The position numbers were made by a program, and so were the translations under genes. The notes below the pieces were generated by a model, which saw only the letters and a list, made by a program, of their open reading frames with translations, had not been told where the DNA came from and did no database searches. A DNA stretch of 12,582 nucleotides from Flavobacteriales bacterium UBA5869 (GTDB lineage Bacteria; Bacteroidota; Bacteroidia; Flavobacteriales_D; Crocinitomicaceae): contig DJFP01000098.1 in the NCBI GenBank assembly GCA_002432565.1, positions 1-12,582 of the forward strand. Direction: 5' to 3'. This document shows, piece after piece, positions 1-6,178 of this stretch (position 1 is its first letter; every line of letters starts with the position of its first letter).

Positions 1-20
1 ATCATCAGCTTTTTTATTGG

Positions 21-101
21 TACCCAAGACTGGACTCGAACCAGCACACCTTACGGCACCGCCACCTGAAGACGGCGTGTCTACCATTTCACCACTTGGG
101 C
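21..101 (-). tRNA. tRNA-Leu (anticodon CAG)
   Basis: Read on the minus strand, GCCCAAG at the 5' end pairs with CUUGGGU near the 3' end to form the acceptor stem, with one G-U pair at position 1. The anticodon arm is CCGUC-UUCAGGU-GGCGG, giving anticodon CAG at plus positions 66-68. A long variable arm and the T-arm GCUGG-UUCGAGU-CCAGU complete a class II leucine tRNA of 81 nt. Directly after discriminator A (21) the bases read CCA (18-20), so the CCA tail appears to be encoded, followed by an A/T-rich stretch running to the window edge. A TATCTTTG box lies just upstream (112-119). It is one of two leucine tRNAs bracketing the accessory region. Confidence 0.95.
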
Positions 102-111
102 ATCTGCACCA

Positions 112-119
112 CAAAGATA
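112..119 (-). promoter_or_regulatory. -7 promoter box of tRNA-Leu(CAG)
   Basis: The minus strand reads TATCTTTG, an exact match to the Bacteroidota -7 consensus TAnnTTTG, and ends 11 bases before the mature tRNA 5' end at 101. That would give a leader of only a few nucleotides. A TTTG at -33 is not clear; a T-rich stretch lies at the expected distance. Confidence 0.55.
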
Positions 120-177
120 CTTTTCTAAAGTTAAAAAGCCCATTTTCTGGATAATTTTAATTAGTATGAAATGAAAA

Positions 178-203
178 AAGGAAATAACGAAAGTTATCTT
201 CTT
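178..203 (-). terminator. hairpin terminator before repeat copy 1
   Basis: The core stem is ATAAC/GTTAT with a GAAA loop (184-197). Beyond a single A/C mismatch it extends with AAGGA/TTCTT-type pairs out to 178-203. On the minus strand the stem is followed by a T-rich run (complement of GAAATGAAAAA, 168-178), as in a rho-independent terminator. It would end the lipoprotein transcript, which runs through repeat copy 1 into this hairpin. Confidence 0.6.
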
Positions 204-207
204 CATT

Positions 208-237
208 GTGCGCAATTTGGTTCGGAACTAGAACCAA
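208..237. repeat. 30-bp tRNA-3'-end-like boundary repeat, copy 1
   Basis: The copy begins GTGCGCAATT and ends TAGAACCAA, with about ten variable bases between. The other good copies are at 2716, 6097 and 10450, in the same orientation and with identical 30-bp spacing. It lies 4 bp after a hairpin terminator and 2 bp from the stop codon of the minus-strand lipoprotein gene. On the minus strand this copy folds into a perfect 7-bp stem (TTGGTTC/GAACCAA) with a 7-nt loop. Confidence 0.85.
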
Positions 238-239
238 TA

Positions 240-764
240 TTAATCTATTTCCGGAACAAAATAAGCAGGACCAAGAGTAAAAATAAATTCATTTTTGTGC
301 CTGTCTGCGACATGGGTAATGGTACGGGTCCAGGATTTAACATTCTTATGATCGCCACCGTCTTTAGTAAATGTGAAGTACATTCCTGAATAGCTGTACC
401 TGGGAACCCCTGTATTTAGTGATAACGCATTTCCGAATACAGAAGCAATCCCTGTATGCTCTTCAGTAGCGATAACCCCATCGCAGATGAATGGAACAAT
501 GATTTGACCTGTGCTGTCGATTACTCCCCATTTCTTATCCTCACTGCGTATTTGCCAAAAACCGGCAGTTGTATCTGCATCGTCGAACGTGAGAAATAGT
601 CCATCAAAGAGCGGGATCAGGGTGTCGTATTCCGATTGTGTTTTTTCGAATACCACGGTGTTTTTCGACACGGACTGAACCTTTGAGGTTTTTTTTGAAG
701 GTTGAGAATTTTCCGTGCATCCGACAAGCAAGAACAATGCGAGATAAAATAGCGACTTATTCAT
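240..764 (-). CDS. WG-repeat-containing lipoprotein
   Basis: This is a 174-residue protein with a short lysine-containing N terminus, a hydrophobic segment (residues 4-14) and a lipobox LLVGC with Cys16. It is therefore predicted to be cut by signal peptidase II and lipidated. After a Ser/Lys/Thr-rich linker (17-45), residues 77-97 (KKWGVIDSTGQIIVPF...) match one WG repeat (KxWGxIDxxGxxIVPxxYD type), a beta-hairpin unit usually found in tandem; only one clear unit is present. The family has no established enzymatic activity. The ATG at 764 is chosen because the signal peptide starts there. The stop lies 2 bp from repeat copy 1, so no further gene follows on this strand before the terminator. 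It is divergent from the SGNH-hydrolase gene. Its role is unknown. Confidence 0.8.
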   Translation of the reverse strand: MNKSLFYLALFLLVGCTENSQPSKKTSKVQSVSKNTVVFEKTQSEYDTLIPLFDGLFLTFDDADTTAGFWQIRSEDKKWGVIDSTGQIIVPFICDGVIATEEHTGIASVFGNALSLNTGVPRYSYSGMYFTFTKDGGDHKNVKSWTRTITHVADRHKNEFIFTLGPAYFVPEID

Positions 765-785
765 AAGATTGAATCATTGTTTAAA

Positions 786-813
786 TAAAACTAAGCAATT
801 ACTTTCACATCAA
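786..813 (-). promoter_or_regulatory. candidate promoter of the lipoprotein gene
   Basis: On the minus strand TTG (complement of 811-813) is followed after 17 bases by TAGTTTTA (complement of 786-793). This has one mismatch to the TAnnTTTG -7 box, 21 bases before the start codon. Spacing fits the Bacteroidota pattern, but the -7 box is imperfect. Confidence 0.35.
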
Positions 814-964
814 TTTCTCTTCCATCTTCATGGAATGAAAAAGGAAGCTGTCTTCAAATAAAGCAACTATATCCGGTAAATGGCCGTTATTGATTATGAT
901 ACTGTAGTTTATACAAAAAATCACCTCAGTTGTGCTTAAAAATTAATTCTGAGAACCTGAAACA

Positions 965-2041
965 ATGAGAACAATCAGTAAAAAAACAGTTTTGGTAATT
1001 TTTGTTTTATGTTCCGTTACTTTATTCGGACAGCAGACAAAAAGAGTGTTGTTTTTAGGAAATAGCTACACGTATGCCAACAACATGCCTCAGCTATTGG
1101 CTGATATGGCCAATTCAACAGGAAAAACGGTAATTTTTGATATAAATGCTCCGGGTGGATATTATATAGCACAGCATTTAACAAACTCCACATCATTGGC
1201 AAAAATAGCAAGCGGAAACTGGGACCATGTTGTTTTACAGGATCAAAGCATGGCGCTTGCTTATCCGACTACCTTCATGAATTTTATGCCGTACGCTGTT
1301 AAAATTGATAGTGTAATCAAAGTACACAATCTGTGTGCCCAAACGATGTTTTACAGTACCTGGGGGAGAAAATCAGGGGATACTTATTTGTGTTCTCCGC
1401 CTCATTGCCCCGTTGACACCTGGATCAATCGAACCTACTACGAAATGGACAGTAGTATTACCTCGCATTATAAGGTTTTTGCAGATTCTGTAAAAGCTGG
1501 GATGACGCCGGTAGGTGCATCATGGAGGTATATCCGGCAAAACTTTCCTTCGATAGAATTATTTCAACCCGATGACAGCCATCCATCCCTGGCAGGAAGT
1601 TATGCAGCAGCCTGTTGTTTCTATGCAACATTATTCAGAAGCGATCCAACATTTATTACGTTCAATTCCGGGCTCAGCATTACTGATGCAGCAAATATTA
1701 GATTCGCTGTAAAGCAAACGGTGTATGATCATTTGGCAGATTGGAATGTGGGGCCATTCGATGATCTGCTGGATACCAGTTGTTTGGTTTTAGAGAACGA
1801 TAAAAATATGAATCCTGAAAACTGGACCGTTTTTCCAAATCCCGTGACGGAGGTTTTGACTGTTGAATTTTTTGGAAATGATCCGAAAAATACCTTGTAT
1901 ATATACAATATGCAAGGTGTGTTAATGAAAGAAGTGGAAATTGAACAAACAACAACAACTATCTCTTTTGATGAATTTTCGAGTGGTTTGTATATCCTTA
2001 AATCCGATGGCGAGCATACGGTTAAAATTGTGAAGGAATAA
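965..2041 (+). CDS. secreted SGNH/GDSL-type hydrolase (DUF4886-like) with T9SS sorting domain
   Basis: This is a 358-residue protein. Residues 1-22 form a signal peptide (Lys-rich start, hydrophobic core, ending near FGQQ). RVLFLGNSYTY (27-37) is the block I motif, with GNS in place of GDS and Ser34 as the probable nucleophile. NAPGG (61-65) fits the block II Gly. VVLQDQS (89-95) resembles the DUF4886 block III region. DDSHPS (203-208) supplies the Asp203-x-x-His206 pair of block V. An ester hydrolase is expected; the substrate cannot be told. From about residue 287 (WTVFPNP... to the terminal KIVKE) it carries a type A T9SS C-terminal domain, so the enzyme should be exported and cleaved or anchored at the cell surface. 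The start follows AT-rich DNA without a clear Shine-Dalgarno sequence, normal for this phylum. Confidence 0.85.
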   Translation: MRTISKKTVLVIFVLCSVTLFGQQTKRVLFLGNSYTYANNMPQLLADMANSTGKTVIFDINAPGGYYIAQHLTNSTSLAKIASGNWDHVVLQDQSMALAYPTTFMNFMPYAVKIDSVIKVHNLCAQTMFYSTWGRKSGDTYLCSPPHCPVDTWINRTYYEMDSSITSHYKVFADSVKAGMTPVGASWRYIRQNFPSIELFQPDDSHPSLAGSYAAACCFYATLFRSDPTFITFNSGLSITDAANIRFAVKQTVYDHLADWNVGPFDDLLDTSCLVLENDKNMNPENWTVFPNPVTEVLTVEFFGNDPKNTLYIYNMQGVLMKEVEIEQTTTTISFDEFSSGLYILKSDGEHTVKIVKE

Positions 2042-2066
2042 AATAGTATAAACTTCTTTATTTTTT

Positions 2067-2098
2067 GATAAGCACCTGATTTTTCGAAATAGAACCAA
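2067..2098. repeat. decayed boundary repeat (candidate)
   Basis: The segment ends in GAAATAGAACCAA, 13 bases identical to the end of copy 3 at 6097-6126. It is preceded by TTTTTTG at nearly the same distance as in copy 3 (2 bp longer). The GTGCGCAATT half is not preserved. It lies between two convergent genes, 14 bp from the stop codon of the barstar-like gene, the position that good copies hold relative to neighbouring minus-strand genes. Confidence 0.45.
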
Positions 2099-2111
2099 TA
2101 GCTGCCGACGA

Positions 2112-2627
2112 TTACCGTCTGTTTCCTTCAAACCATTCCTCGTCATTCCAAAGCCAAAAGTTGAGAGATCCGATAGGTTCTCTCACACTGAATTTTGGAT
2201 TATCCACTTGTGCCAGAATTAATAATTTCTTCCCTATAGCTATATTCCTCCTGCAATGGAGTGCAAATACGTCGAGCAAATGATAGATAGACCTTGAGTC
2301 GAGATGATCCAACTTTGGGAATACTAATACGTCACCGGTATTAGTAATTTCATAATCTCTCATAAAATCATTTAGCGCATCGAAACCTTTACCGTATGCA
2401 GGGAAGCCTAATTTTCCCTGTAAATCTAGATGTAGTTCAATTTCAGTTGTCATTACCCGATTATCAAATTGAATGATTTTATACCCCTTTGCTGAAAGTA
2501 ACTGAATGTCATAATTAAAGATGCTTGGATTATAATATAGACTGATCCCGCCTTTCGCTACAATTGCAAGGTCAAGATTAGCGTCTCTGAGTTTTTTGAA
2601 TTCGGCTTTTCGGGATTGATTTTCCAT
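2112..2627 (-). CDS. barstar-like protein (orphan RNase-inhibitor fold)
   Basis: This 171-residue cytoplasmic protein has no signal peptide or membrane segment. The central stretch from YKIIQFDNRVM (49-59) to LGFPAYGKGFDALNDFMRD (73-91) follows the barstar pattern: a beta strand with a short helix, then 'LGFPxYxGxxxDALxDxL', where the Tyr-Gly loop and following helix bind barnase-type RNases. The C terminus (PIGSLNFWLWNDEEW, 151-165) is Trp-rich and is an extension beyond classical barstar (about 90 residues). The family neutralises secreted or contact-delivered RNases. No barnase-like toxin lies next to it, so it would be an orphan immunity gene if functional. A near-perfect promoter precedes the ATG at 2627. 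Confidence 0.7.
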   Translation of the reverse strand: MENQSRKAEFKKLRDANLDLAIVAKGGISLYYNPSIFNYDIQLLSAKGYKIIQFDNRVMTTEIELHLDLQGKLGFPAYGKGFDALNDFMRDYEITNTGDVLVFPKLDHLDSRSIYHLLDVFALHCRRNIAIGKKLLILAQVDNPKFSVREPIGSLNFWLWNDEEWFEGNRR

Positions 2628-2652
2628 TGGTATAAATTGGGCTTAGAGGTCT

Positions 2653-2683
2653 CAAAGATATTTTATTCGTAATGAAAAACAAA
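2653..2683 (-). promoter_or_regulatory. promoter of the barstar-like gene
   Basis: On the minus strand TTTG (complement of 2680-2683) is followed after 19 bases by TATCTTTG (complement of 2653-2660). Together these match the Bacteroidota TTTG-N19-TAnnTTTG consensus. The -7 box ends 25 bases before the ATG at 2627. The -33 TTTG lies inside the T-rich tail of the adjacent minus-strand terminator, so one gene ends where the next begins. Confidence 0.7.
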
Positions 2684-2707
2684 GAGCACCACTTTCGTAA
2701 TGCTCTT
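2682..2707. terminator. bidirectional hairpin terminator before repeat copy 2
   Basis: AAGAGCA (2682-2688) pairs with TGCTCTT (2701-2707) around a 12-nt loop. Plus-strand readout is followed by ATTTTTTTG and minus-strand readout by TTTGTTTTTC, so it can act in both directions. It would end the AIPR transcript, after that transcript passes through copy 2. Confidence 0.65.
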
Positions 2708-2715
2708 ATTTTTTT

Positions 2716-2745
2716 GTGCGCAATTCGGTCTGGAAGTAGAACCAA
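2716..2745. repeat. 30-bp tRNA-3'-end-like boundary repeat, copy 2
   Basis: It has the same GTGCGCAATT start and TAGAACCAA end as the other copies. The middle contains CTGGA, which with the flanking GTGCGCA and GAACCA gives the best match of the four to the 3' end of tRNA-Leu(GAG) at 12501-12525. It sits 8 bp after a terminator hairpin and 16 bp from the AIPR stop codon. Confidence 0.85.
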
Positions 2746-2761
2746 CGATTAATACTAAAGA

Positions 2762-4540
2762 TCAACTTTTATAATACTCATTTAAATCGGTTTGAAAATT
2801 ATCAGTATCAAAGTATTTACTCCGATTAAATGTATTCCGTTCTTTTTCTTCTCCAGTTTTTTTATTCTTGATCTTTATCAGGTATCTAGGATGTTGAGAT
2901 ACAGATAGAATGAATTCTTTCCATTTATTCTCAAACTCATCTATGTTGGAATCTATTTGTTTTTGAAACTCTTTAATTTCGGATGGTTTATATAATAATG
3001 TTAAGGCCCTAACCTTAGCGTAGGTAATTTTGTCAACAGCTTGATTAGGGTGTTTTGCTTTATATAACTTCTTAAAGCACAAATATCCGAAAAAAGCATT
3101 GTCGAGTTTATCACTATCTTCTAAAGTTTCTAACGTGAAATTTTGTTTCATAAAAAGTTTTTTCTGTTTTCCTTTTTCCACGTTACCATTTGAAGAATAA
3201 TACACTCTGAAAAATAAATTTCTTTCAATGATTTGTTTTTCGTTTATATAATTATGGAAAAGACCATCAGCAAACTCACCGCGCTTCCGCTCATAGAGAA
3301 TACCATATTTGTCAAAAAGAACTTTTTGAATATCAAGATGGATAGATTCGTTTGCGAATCTATCTGCACCAATGACAGGTGTTTGTTGATTTGTTGCCGT
3401 AGATATTTCTTCAATAAGCTCTATTTTACTTTTTTCATCGTTTCGATCAAGTAAAGTGATAATTTTCAAAAGAACTTCTTTATTTTGAAAAATTGTTTCT
3501 ACATCTGAGTTTTTATGATTCTCGTAAATACGGCTCAATGTATATGAAGTCTGTCCTCCATTTATGATTTGAGGATTTTTAACGATTAGTTGGGCTTTAT
3601 TTTTTTGACCTATTTTTTCATTTATCAAGGTTTCGTCAGACAGCATTGTAATTCCATTATTAAATAAAGCAAATTCATTCGTATCTTTTTTTGTTATGGT
3701 CTCTGTAATAGAAGTATTTACCTTCCTACCTTCTAAATCCAAATAGCTTCTGGGGTTATATTTTAGAATTGAGTTTTTGTATTTATTCATTATACGCCCA
3801 ATTTCTATTGTTGGAATGAATAATACAGTTATTTCACATTCTCCTTTTTTAGTTGAGACGGTATAACTTATTTTGCTACCAGCATTTTTATTGCTCAAAT
3901 CAATGTTTATATTCAAATCACTAGCATTATAAAACGTACCAGATATGATTGGAAAAATTAATTTTTCATAAGTTTTGGAATGATTGAATACTTCTGTAGA
4001 GAATCCCCCTGTTAGTTGTCTCAATTTCCCATCAGTCCATCCATCAAGATTCGCAAGGATAATTACTCTATAAGAGTACCTACCAATATCTTCTAGTTCA
4101 GTAATATCTCGTTGTAGTTGTAAAATCTTCCCATTGTAGTTAGTCCCTTCTTCGTCTTTCGTCTCACCATCCAGAACACGATTAATATCCATAACAAGGA
4201 TCTCTTCTAACATTATTTCTTTGCTTTCGAAATTTTTTTCGTGAACTCTGAATTTAGATTGAATAAAATAAATAGTCCGATTTTCCCTATTTACATAGTA
4301 TCCATCAATACCTCCATCATATGGACCATCAGTAATAAGATATTCTCTGTCTTTAAACTCTAATAAGCCGAAGCTTACTTTTAAGTATAAATGAATATAT
4401 GCTCTTGCTCTTGCTTGATTGACTTTTTCCGTATCAAGTGGATCAGGATTGTATTTTAAATAAGATGGTTCTGATGTTTTAACCTCATTTCTGATTTTGT
4501 CTAAAATGTCGGTTAACATTTGATATTTAGGAAAGACCAT
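2762..4540 (-). CDS. AIPR-family abortive-infection protein
   Basis: From the ATG at 4540 the protein has 592 residues. The AIPR core is clear: FNNGITML (293-300), NPQIINGGQTS (322-332) and ATNQQTPV (382-389), the Asn/Gly and 'NxQ' blocks that define this phage-resistance family (PF10592). Upstream, YDGGIDGYYV (74-83) and YFIQSKF (91-97) give a GxD...QxK pattern, with Asp79 and Gln94-x-Lys96. This matches the Mrr-like variant of the PD-(D/E)XK nuclease site, so an N-terminal nuclease-like domain is inferred. The reading frame extends 9 codons further to a TTG at 4567, but the ATG (or a second ATG at 4519) is preferred. The gene is strongly AT-rich. It is divergent from the Abi-alpha gene, which supports a defence role. 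Target and trigger are unknown. Confidence 0.85.
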   Translation of the reverse strand: MVFPKYQMLTDILDKIRNEVKTSEPSYLKYNPDPLDTEKVNQARARAYIHLYLKVSFGLLEFKDREYLITDGPYDGGIDGYYVNRENRTIYFIQSKFRVHEKNFESKEIMLEEILVMDINRVLDGETKDEEGTNYNGKILQLQRDITELEDIGRYSYRVIILANLDGWTDGKLRQLTGGFSTEVFNHSKTYEKLIFPIISGTFYNASDLNINIDLSNKNAGSKISYTVSTKKGECEITVLFIPTIEIGRIMNKYKNSILKYNPRSYLDLEGRKVNTSITETITKKDTNEFALFNNGITMLSDETLINEKIGQKNKAQLIVKNPQIINGGQTSYTLSRIYENHKNSDVETIFQNKEVLLKIITLLDRNDEKSKIELIEEISTATNQQTPVIGADRFANESIHLDIQKVLFDKYGILYERKRGEFADGLFHNYINEKQIIERNLFFRVYYSSNGNVEKGKQKKLFMKQNFTLETLEDSDKLDNAFFGYLCFKKLYKAKHPNQAVDKITYAKVRALTLLYKPSEIKEFQKQIDSNIDEFENKWKEFILSVSQHPRYLIKIKNKKTGEEKERNTFNRSKYFDTDNFQTDLNEYYKS

Positions 4541-4704
4541 TGTGAATAGAATTAAAATATTGACCAAAATAAAGTTTAATTCTTGATATCAATTCATTAT
4601 ATAACAATAAGTTCTAGCATATTCTAAAAAAACTAGGTGAAAAATATATTATCTTAGTATAATACATTTTGATAAGAAACAACCGTTTTCGTAAACCCTA
4701 ATTA
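4541..4704. promoter_or_regulatory. divergent AT-rich intergenic region (AIPR / Abi-alpha)
   Basis: These 164 bp separate the start codons of two diverging defence-type genes, so both promoters must lie here or in the AIPR start region. The DNA is very AT-rich. On the plus strand TACATTTTG (4663-4671) resembles the -7 box with one extra T, but no TTTG is seen at the right distance. I cannot fix either promoter, and no clear operator palindrome is visible. Confidence 0.4.
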
Positions 4705-5454
4705 ATGGAACAAAAAGAACCACTTTCTGAGTTAATGATTAAAATTTTTGGACCGGCAGCGGACCAAATTGGAAACATATTTTCCGATCAAATGCAAGCT
4801 TTAAGATTTCGCCTTGCTATAGGGATTCTAAAAAGAGCAAAAGAAAGAGCTGAAAACCATAATATCCCAATAAAGAATATTCCCATCAAAGTAATAATAC
4901 CACTTTTAGAAGGGGCATCTTTGGAAGAAGATGAATCAATGAAAGATTTATGGGTGAATATGCTGGTAAACTTATTAAATGCCGAAGAGAATTTCAATCA
5001 ACATATTTTCCCATACATATTAAGTCAAATTTCAAGAGATGATTATGAAGAATTGTTATCACTTAAGGAGAATGAGGATTTACTAACATCAAAAAGGAAA
5101 AAATTGGATAAGTTAAGAGAAAGTGAAACTACAGAATTAGGTTATCATTCTTCGAGCGATGAATACCGAACTTTATTCAAAGAATATGACGAGAATCAGC
5201 AAAGTGGATTTTATGTTAGTATCGATTCCAGCGATAATCTAGAAAGGTTAAAACTTATAAAACAAACTCCACCAAAAATATACATACCTGAACTCTTGAT
5301 TGGAGGGAATCATGATGTGAGTTTCGGTGGTCTTATGGAAAAATACTATACTATAGAAGCAGAATATGATATAGAAGATTTCGGGTTCAGAATTACCGAA
5401 TTGGGCAAGAAATTTCTAGCGGTATGCTCATCAAAACTTGATAAAGGAAAATAA
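4705..5454 (+). CDS. Abi-alpha (DUF4393) family protein
   Basis: This 249-residue protein begins with PLSELMIKIFGPAADQIG, followed by an amphipathic helical region (32-50) ending in KRAKERAE. Then comes the block VIIPLLEGASLEEDESMKDLW (63-83) with WVNMLVNLL (83-91). The Pro-Leu-Leu-Glu-x-Ala-Ser-x-Glu-Glu-Asp segment followed by a tryptophan-containing helix is the hallmark of DUF4393 ('Abi-alpha'), a family associated with abortive infection. The second half (about 120-249) is charged and ends with a predicted beta/helix segment (FRITELGKKFLAVC), a winged-helix-like ending often seen in the family. There is no signal peptide and no catalytic motif. Its divergent partner is the AIPR gene. The molecular mechanism of the family is not settled. 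Confidence 0.75.
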   Translation: MEQKEPLSELMIKIFGPAADQIGNIFSDQMQALRFRLAIGILKRAKERAENHNIPIKNIPIKVIIPLLEGASLEEDESMKDLWVNMLVNLLNAEENFNQHIFPYILSQISRDDYEELLSLKENEDLLTSKRKKLDKLRESETTELGYHSSSDEYRTLFKEYDENQQSGFYVSIDSSDNLERLKLIKQTPPKIYIPELLIGGNHDVSFGGLMEKYYTIEAEYDIEDFGFRITELGKKFLAVCSSKLDKGK

Positions 5455-5533
5455 TTATCATGGAGTCAAATCACTAATGCATTCGACTTGTCGGCATAAA
5501 CTTTTCACCCAGTGTGATAGAAATGAAAAAGGG

Positions 5534-5551
5534 AAATAACTTCCGTTATCA
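5534..5551 (-). terminator. terminator of the S23/IVP pseudogene
   Basis: ATAAC (5536-5540) pairs with GTTAT (5545-5549) around TTCC, and minus-strand readout continues into a T-rich run (complement of GAAATGAAAAAG, 5520-5531). The hairpin overlaps the original stop codon of the four-helix-bundle gene at 5549-5551. The GAAATGAAAAA block next to it also occurs beside the hairpins at 178 and 10418. Confidence 0.55.
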
Positions 5552-5895
5552 CGCCAAATTCCCAATCATTCGAAACAACATTCTGGACAATTCATCTGCT
5601 TTGGAATAAAAACTATTGAACTCTTCTTCAGTAAGAATTGGTTCATCTTGCAAAAAATCAAAAAGAGCTGCACATTCGAAGCAGATCCTCTTGATATAAC
5701 AAAGAAATTTCGACGATCTGGTTTGCTAAATCTGCTTGACCCTTCAGCGATATTCAACATGATACTTAAAGATGCTCTACGCAACTGATTTTTAGAAACA
5801 TAATCGATGGTTTTTGAATTTTTTAGAAAGGAGTAAACTTCCCTATTGAATTGTTTGGCTTTTTGGTAAACATCTAATTTTTCGAAATCGAACAT
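5549..5895 (-). pseudogene. four-helix-bundle protein (S23/IVP family), frameshifted
   Basis: The reading frame from the ATG at 5895 starts MFDFEKLDVYQKAKQFNREV and continues through LRRASLSIMLNIAEGSSRF, the signature of the four-helix-bundle family related to proteins encoded in 23S rRNA intervening sequences (TIGR02436 type). After ISRGS the frame drifts into a non-family sequence and stops at 5566. In the neighbouring frame, from about 5680 downward, the expected continuation appears: FECAALFDFLQDE, then TEEEFNSFYSKADELSRML, ending at a TGA at 5549-5551. One base is therefore missing near 5681-5683, in a codon expected between GS and FEC. Restored, the protein would have about 115 residues, the usual family length. 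It lies between the Abi-alpha gene and boundary copy 3. A sequencing error is the main alternative. Confidence 0.8.
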
Positions 5896-5965
5896 GAATA
5901 GTAGTATTAAGATTCTATTTAAGATAAGAAATTAGAACGAGAAAATATAGACCCTTAGAGAATTT

Positions 5966-6039
5966 CGCTCTCACTCTTCGCACTCGCTCTGAAAAGAATC
6001 GGGAAAAGAGTGTCCCGATAGCTATCGGGAGTGAGAGCG
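5966..6039. repeat. nested inverted repeats including an 18-bp perfect palindrome
   Basis: CGCTCTCACTC (5966-5976) is the exact reverse complement of 6029-6039. Inside lies the perfect 18-bp palindrome TCCCGATAGCTATCGGGA (6013-6030). Its left arm can also pair with ATCGGGA at 5998-6004, giving competing hairpins. The first 39 bp (5966-6004) closely match 10214-10252 on the other side of the large T9SS gene, the last 20 bp being identical. No gene is visible between 5896 and 6178; this stretch holds only these structures, the terminator at 6051 and repeat copy 3. Confidence 0.75.
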
Positions 6040-6050
6040 AGAGAAGAGTG

Positions 6051-6096
6051 AAAAAAGAATCGGGATTTTACGGTAGTAAGATCCCGATTCTTTTTT
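6051..6096. terminator. strong bidirectional hairpin before repeat copy 3
   Basis: A perfect 16-bp stem runs from 6051-6066 (A6, then GAATCGGGAT) to 6081-6096 (ATCCCGATTC, then T6). The apparent loop continues the stem with TTAC/GTAA, closing on a GGTA tetraloop, for about 21 pairs with a single T-G pair. A6 and T6 ends make it a terminator in both directions. It abuts boundary repeat copy 3 directly. Confidence 0.8.
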
Positions 6097-6126
6097 GTGC
6101 GCAATTCAGTCCGGAAATAGAACCAA
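6097..6126. repeat. 30-bp tRNA-3'-end-like boundary repeat, copy 3
   Basis: It follows the T6 end of the 6051-6096 hairpin without a gap. It has the GTGCGCAATT and TAGAACCAA ends, with CAGTCCGGAAA in the middle. Here it lies upstream of a plus-strand gene rather than downstream of a minus-strand gene. The module is therefore not simply a 3' UTR element. Confidence 0.85.
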
Positions 6127-6149
6127 CTGCACTAAATCAATTATTTTTT

Positions 6150-6157
6150 TATTTTTG
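6150..6157 (+). promoter_or_regulatory. -7 box of the large T9SS gene
   Basis: TATTTTTG matches TAnnTTTG and lies 21 bases before the ATG at 6179. The -33 position would fall at about 6125-6130, the edge of repeat copy 3, where no TTTG is present. The -7 box alone is supported. Confidence 0.45.
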
Positions 6158-6178
6158 TTATGCGTACAACTTTATCTT

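Noticed and set aside
171..389. Open frame of 72 codons on the plus strand
   Set aside because: It runs through a terminator hairpin and repeat copy 1 and then antisense to the lipoprotein gene. It has no family signature or promoter.
2112..2627. Toxin-antitoxin pair around the barstar-like gene
   Set aside because: No barnase-like or other RNase gene lies next to it; the neighbours are an SGNH hydrolase and AIPR.
5551..5600. Decayed boundary copy after the hairpin at 5534
   Set aside because: The hairpin and its GAAATGAAAAA block resemble the other modules. The following bases are the C-terminal codons of the frameshifted S23/IVP gene.
6095..6178. Upstream TTG extension of the large T9SS protein
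   Set aside because: The extension lies on the terminator and repeat copy 3, and the signal peptide begins at the ATG at 6179.
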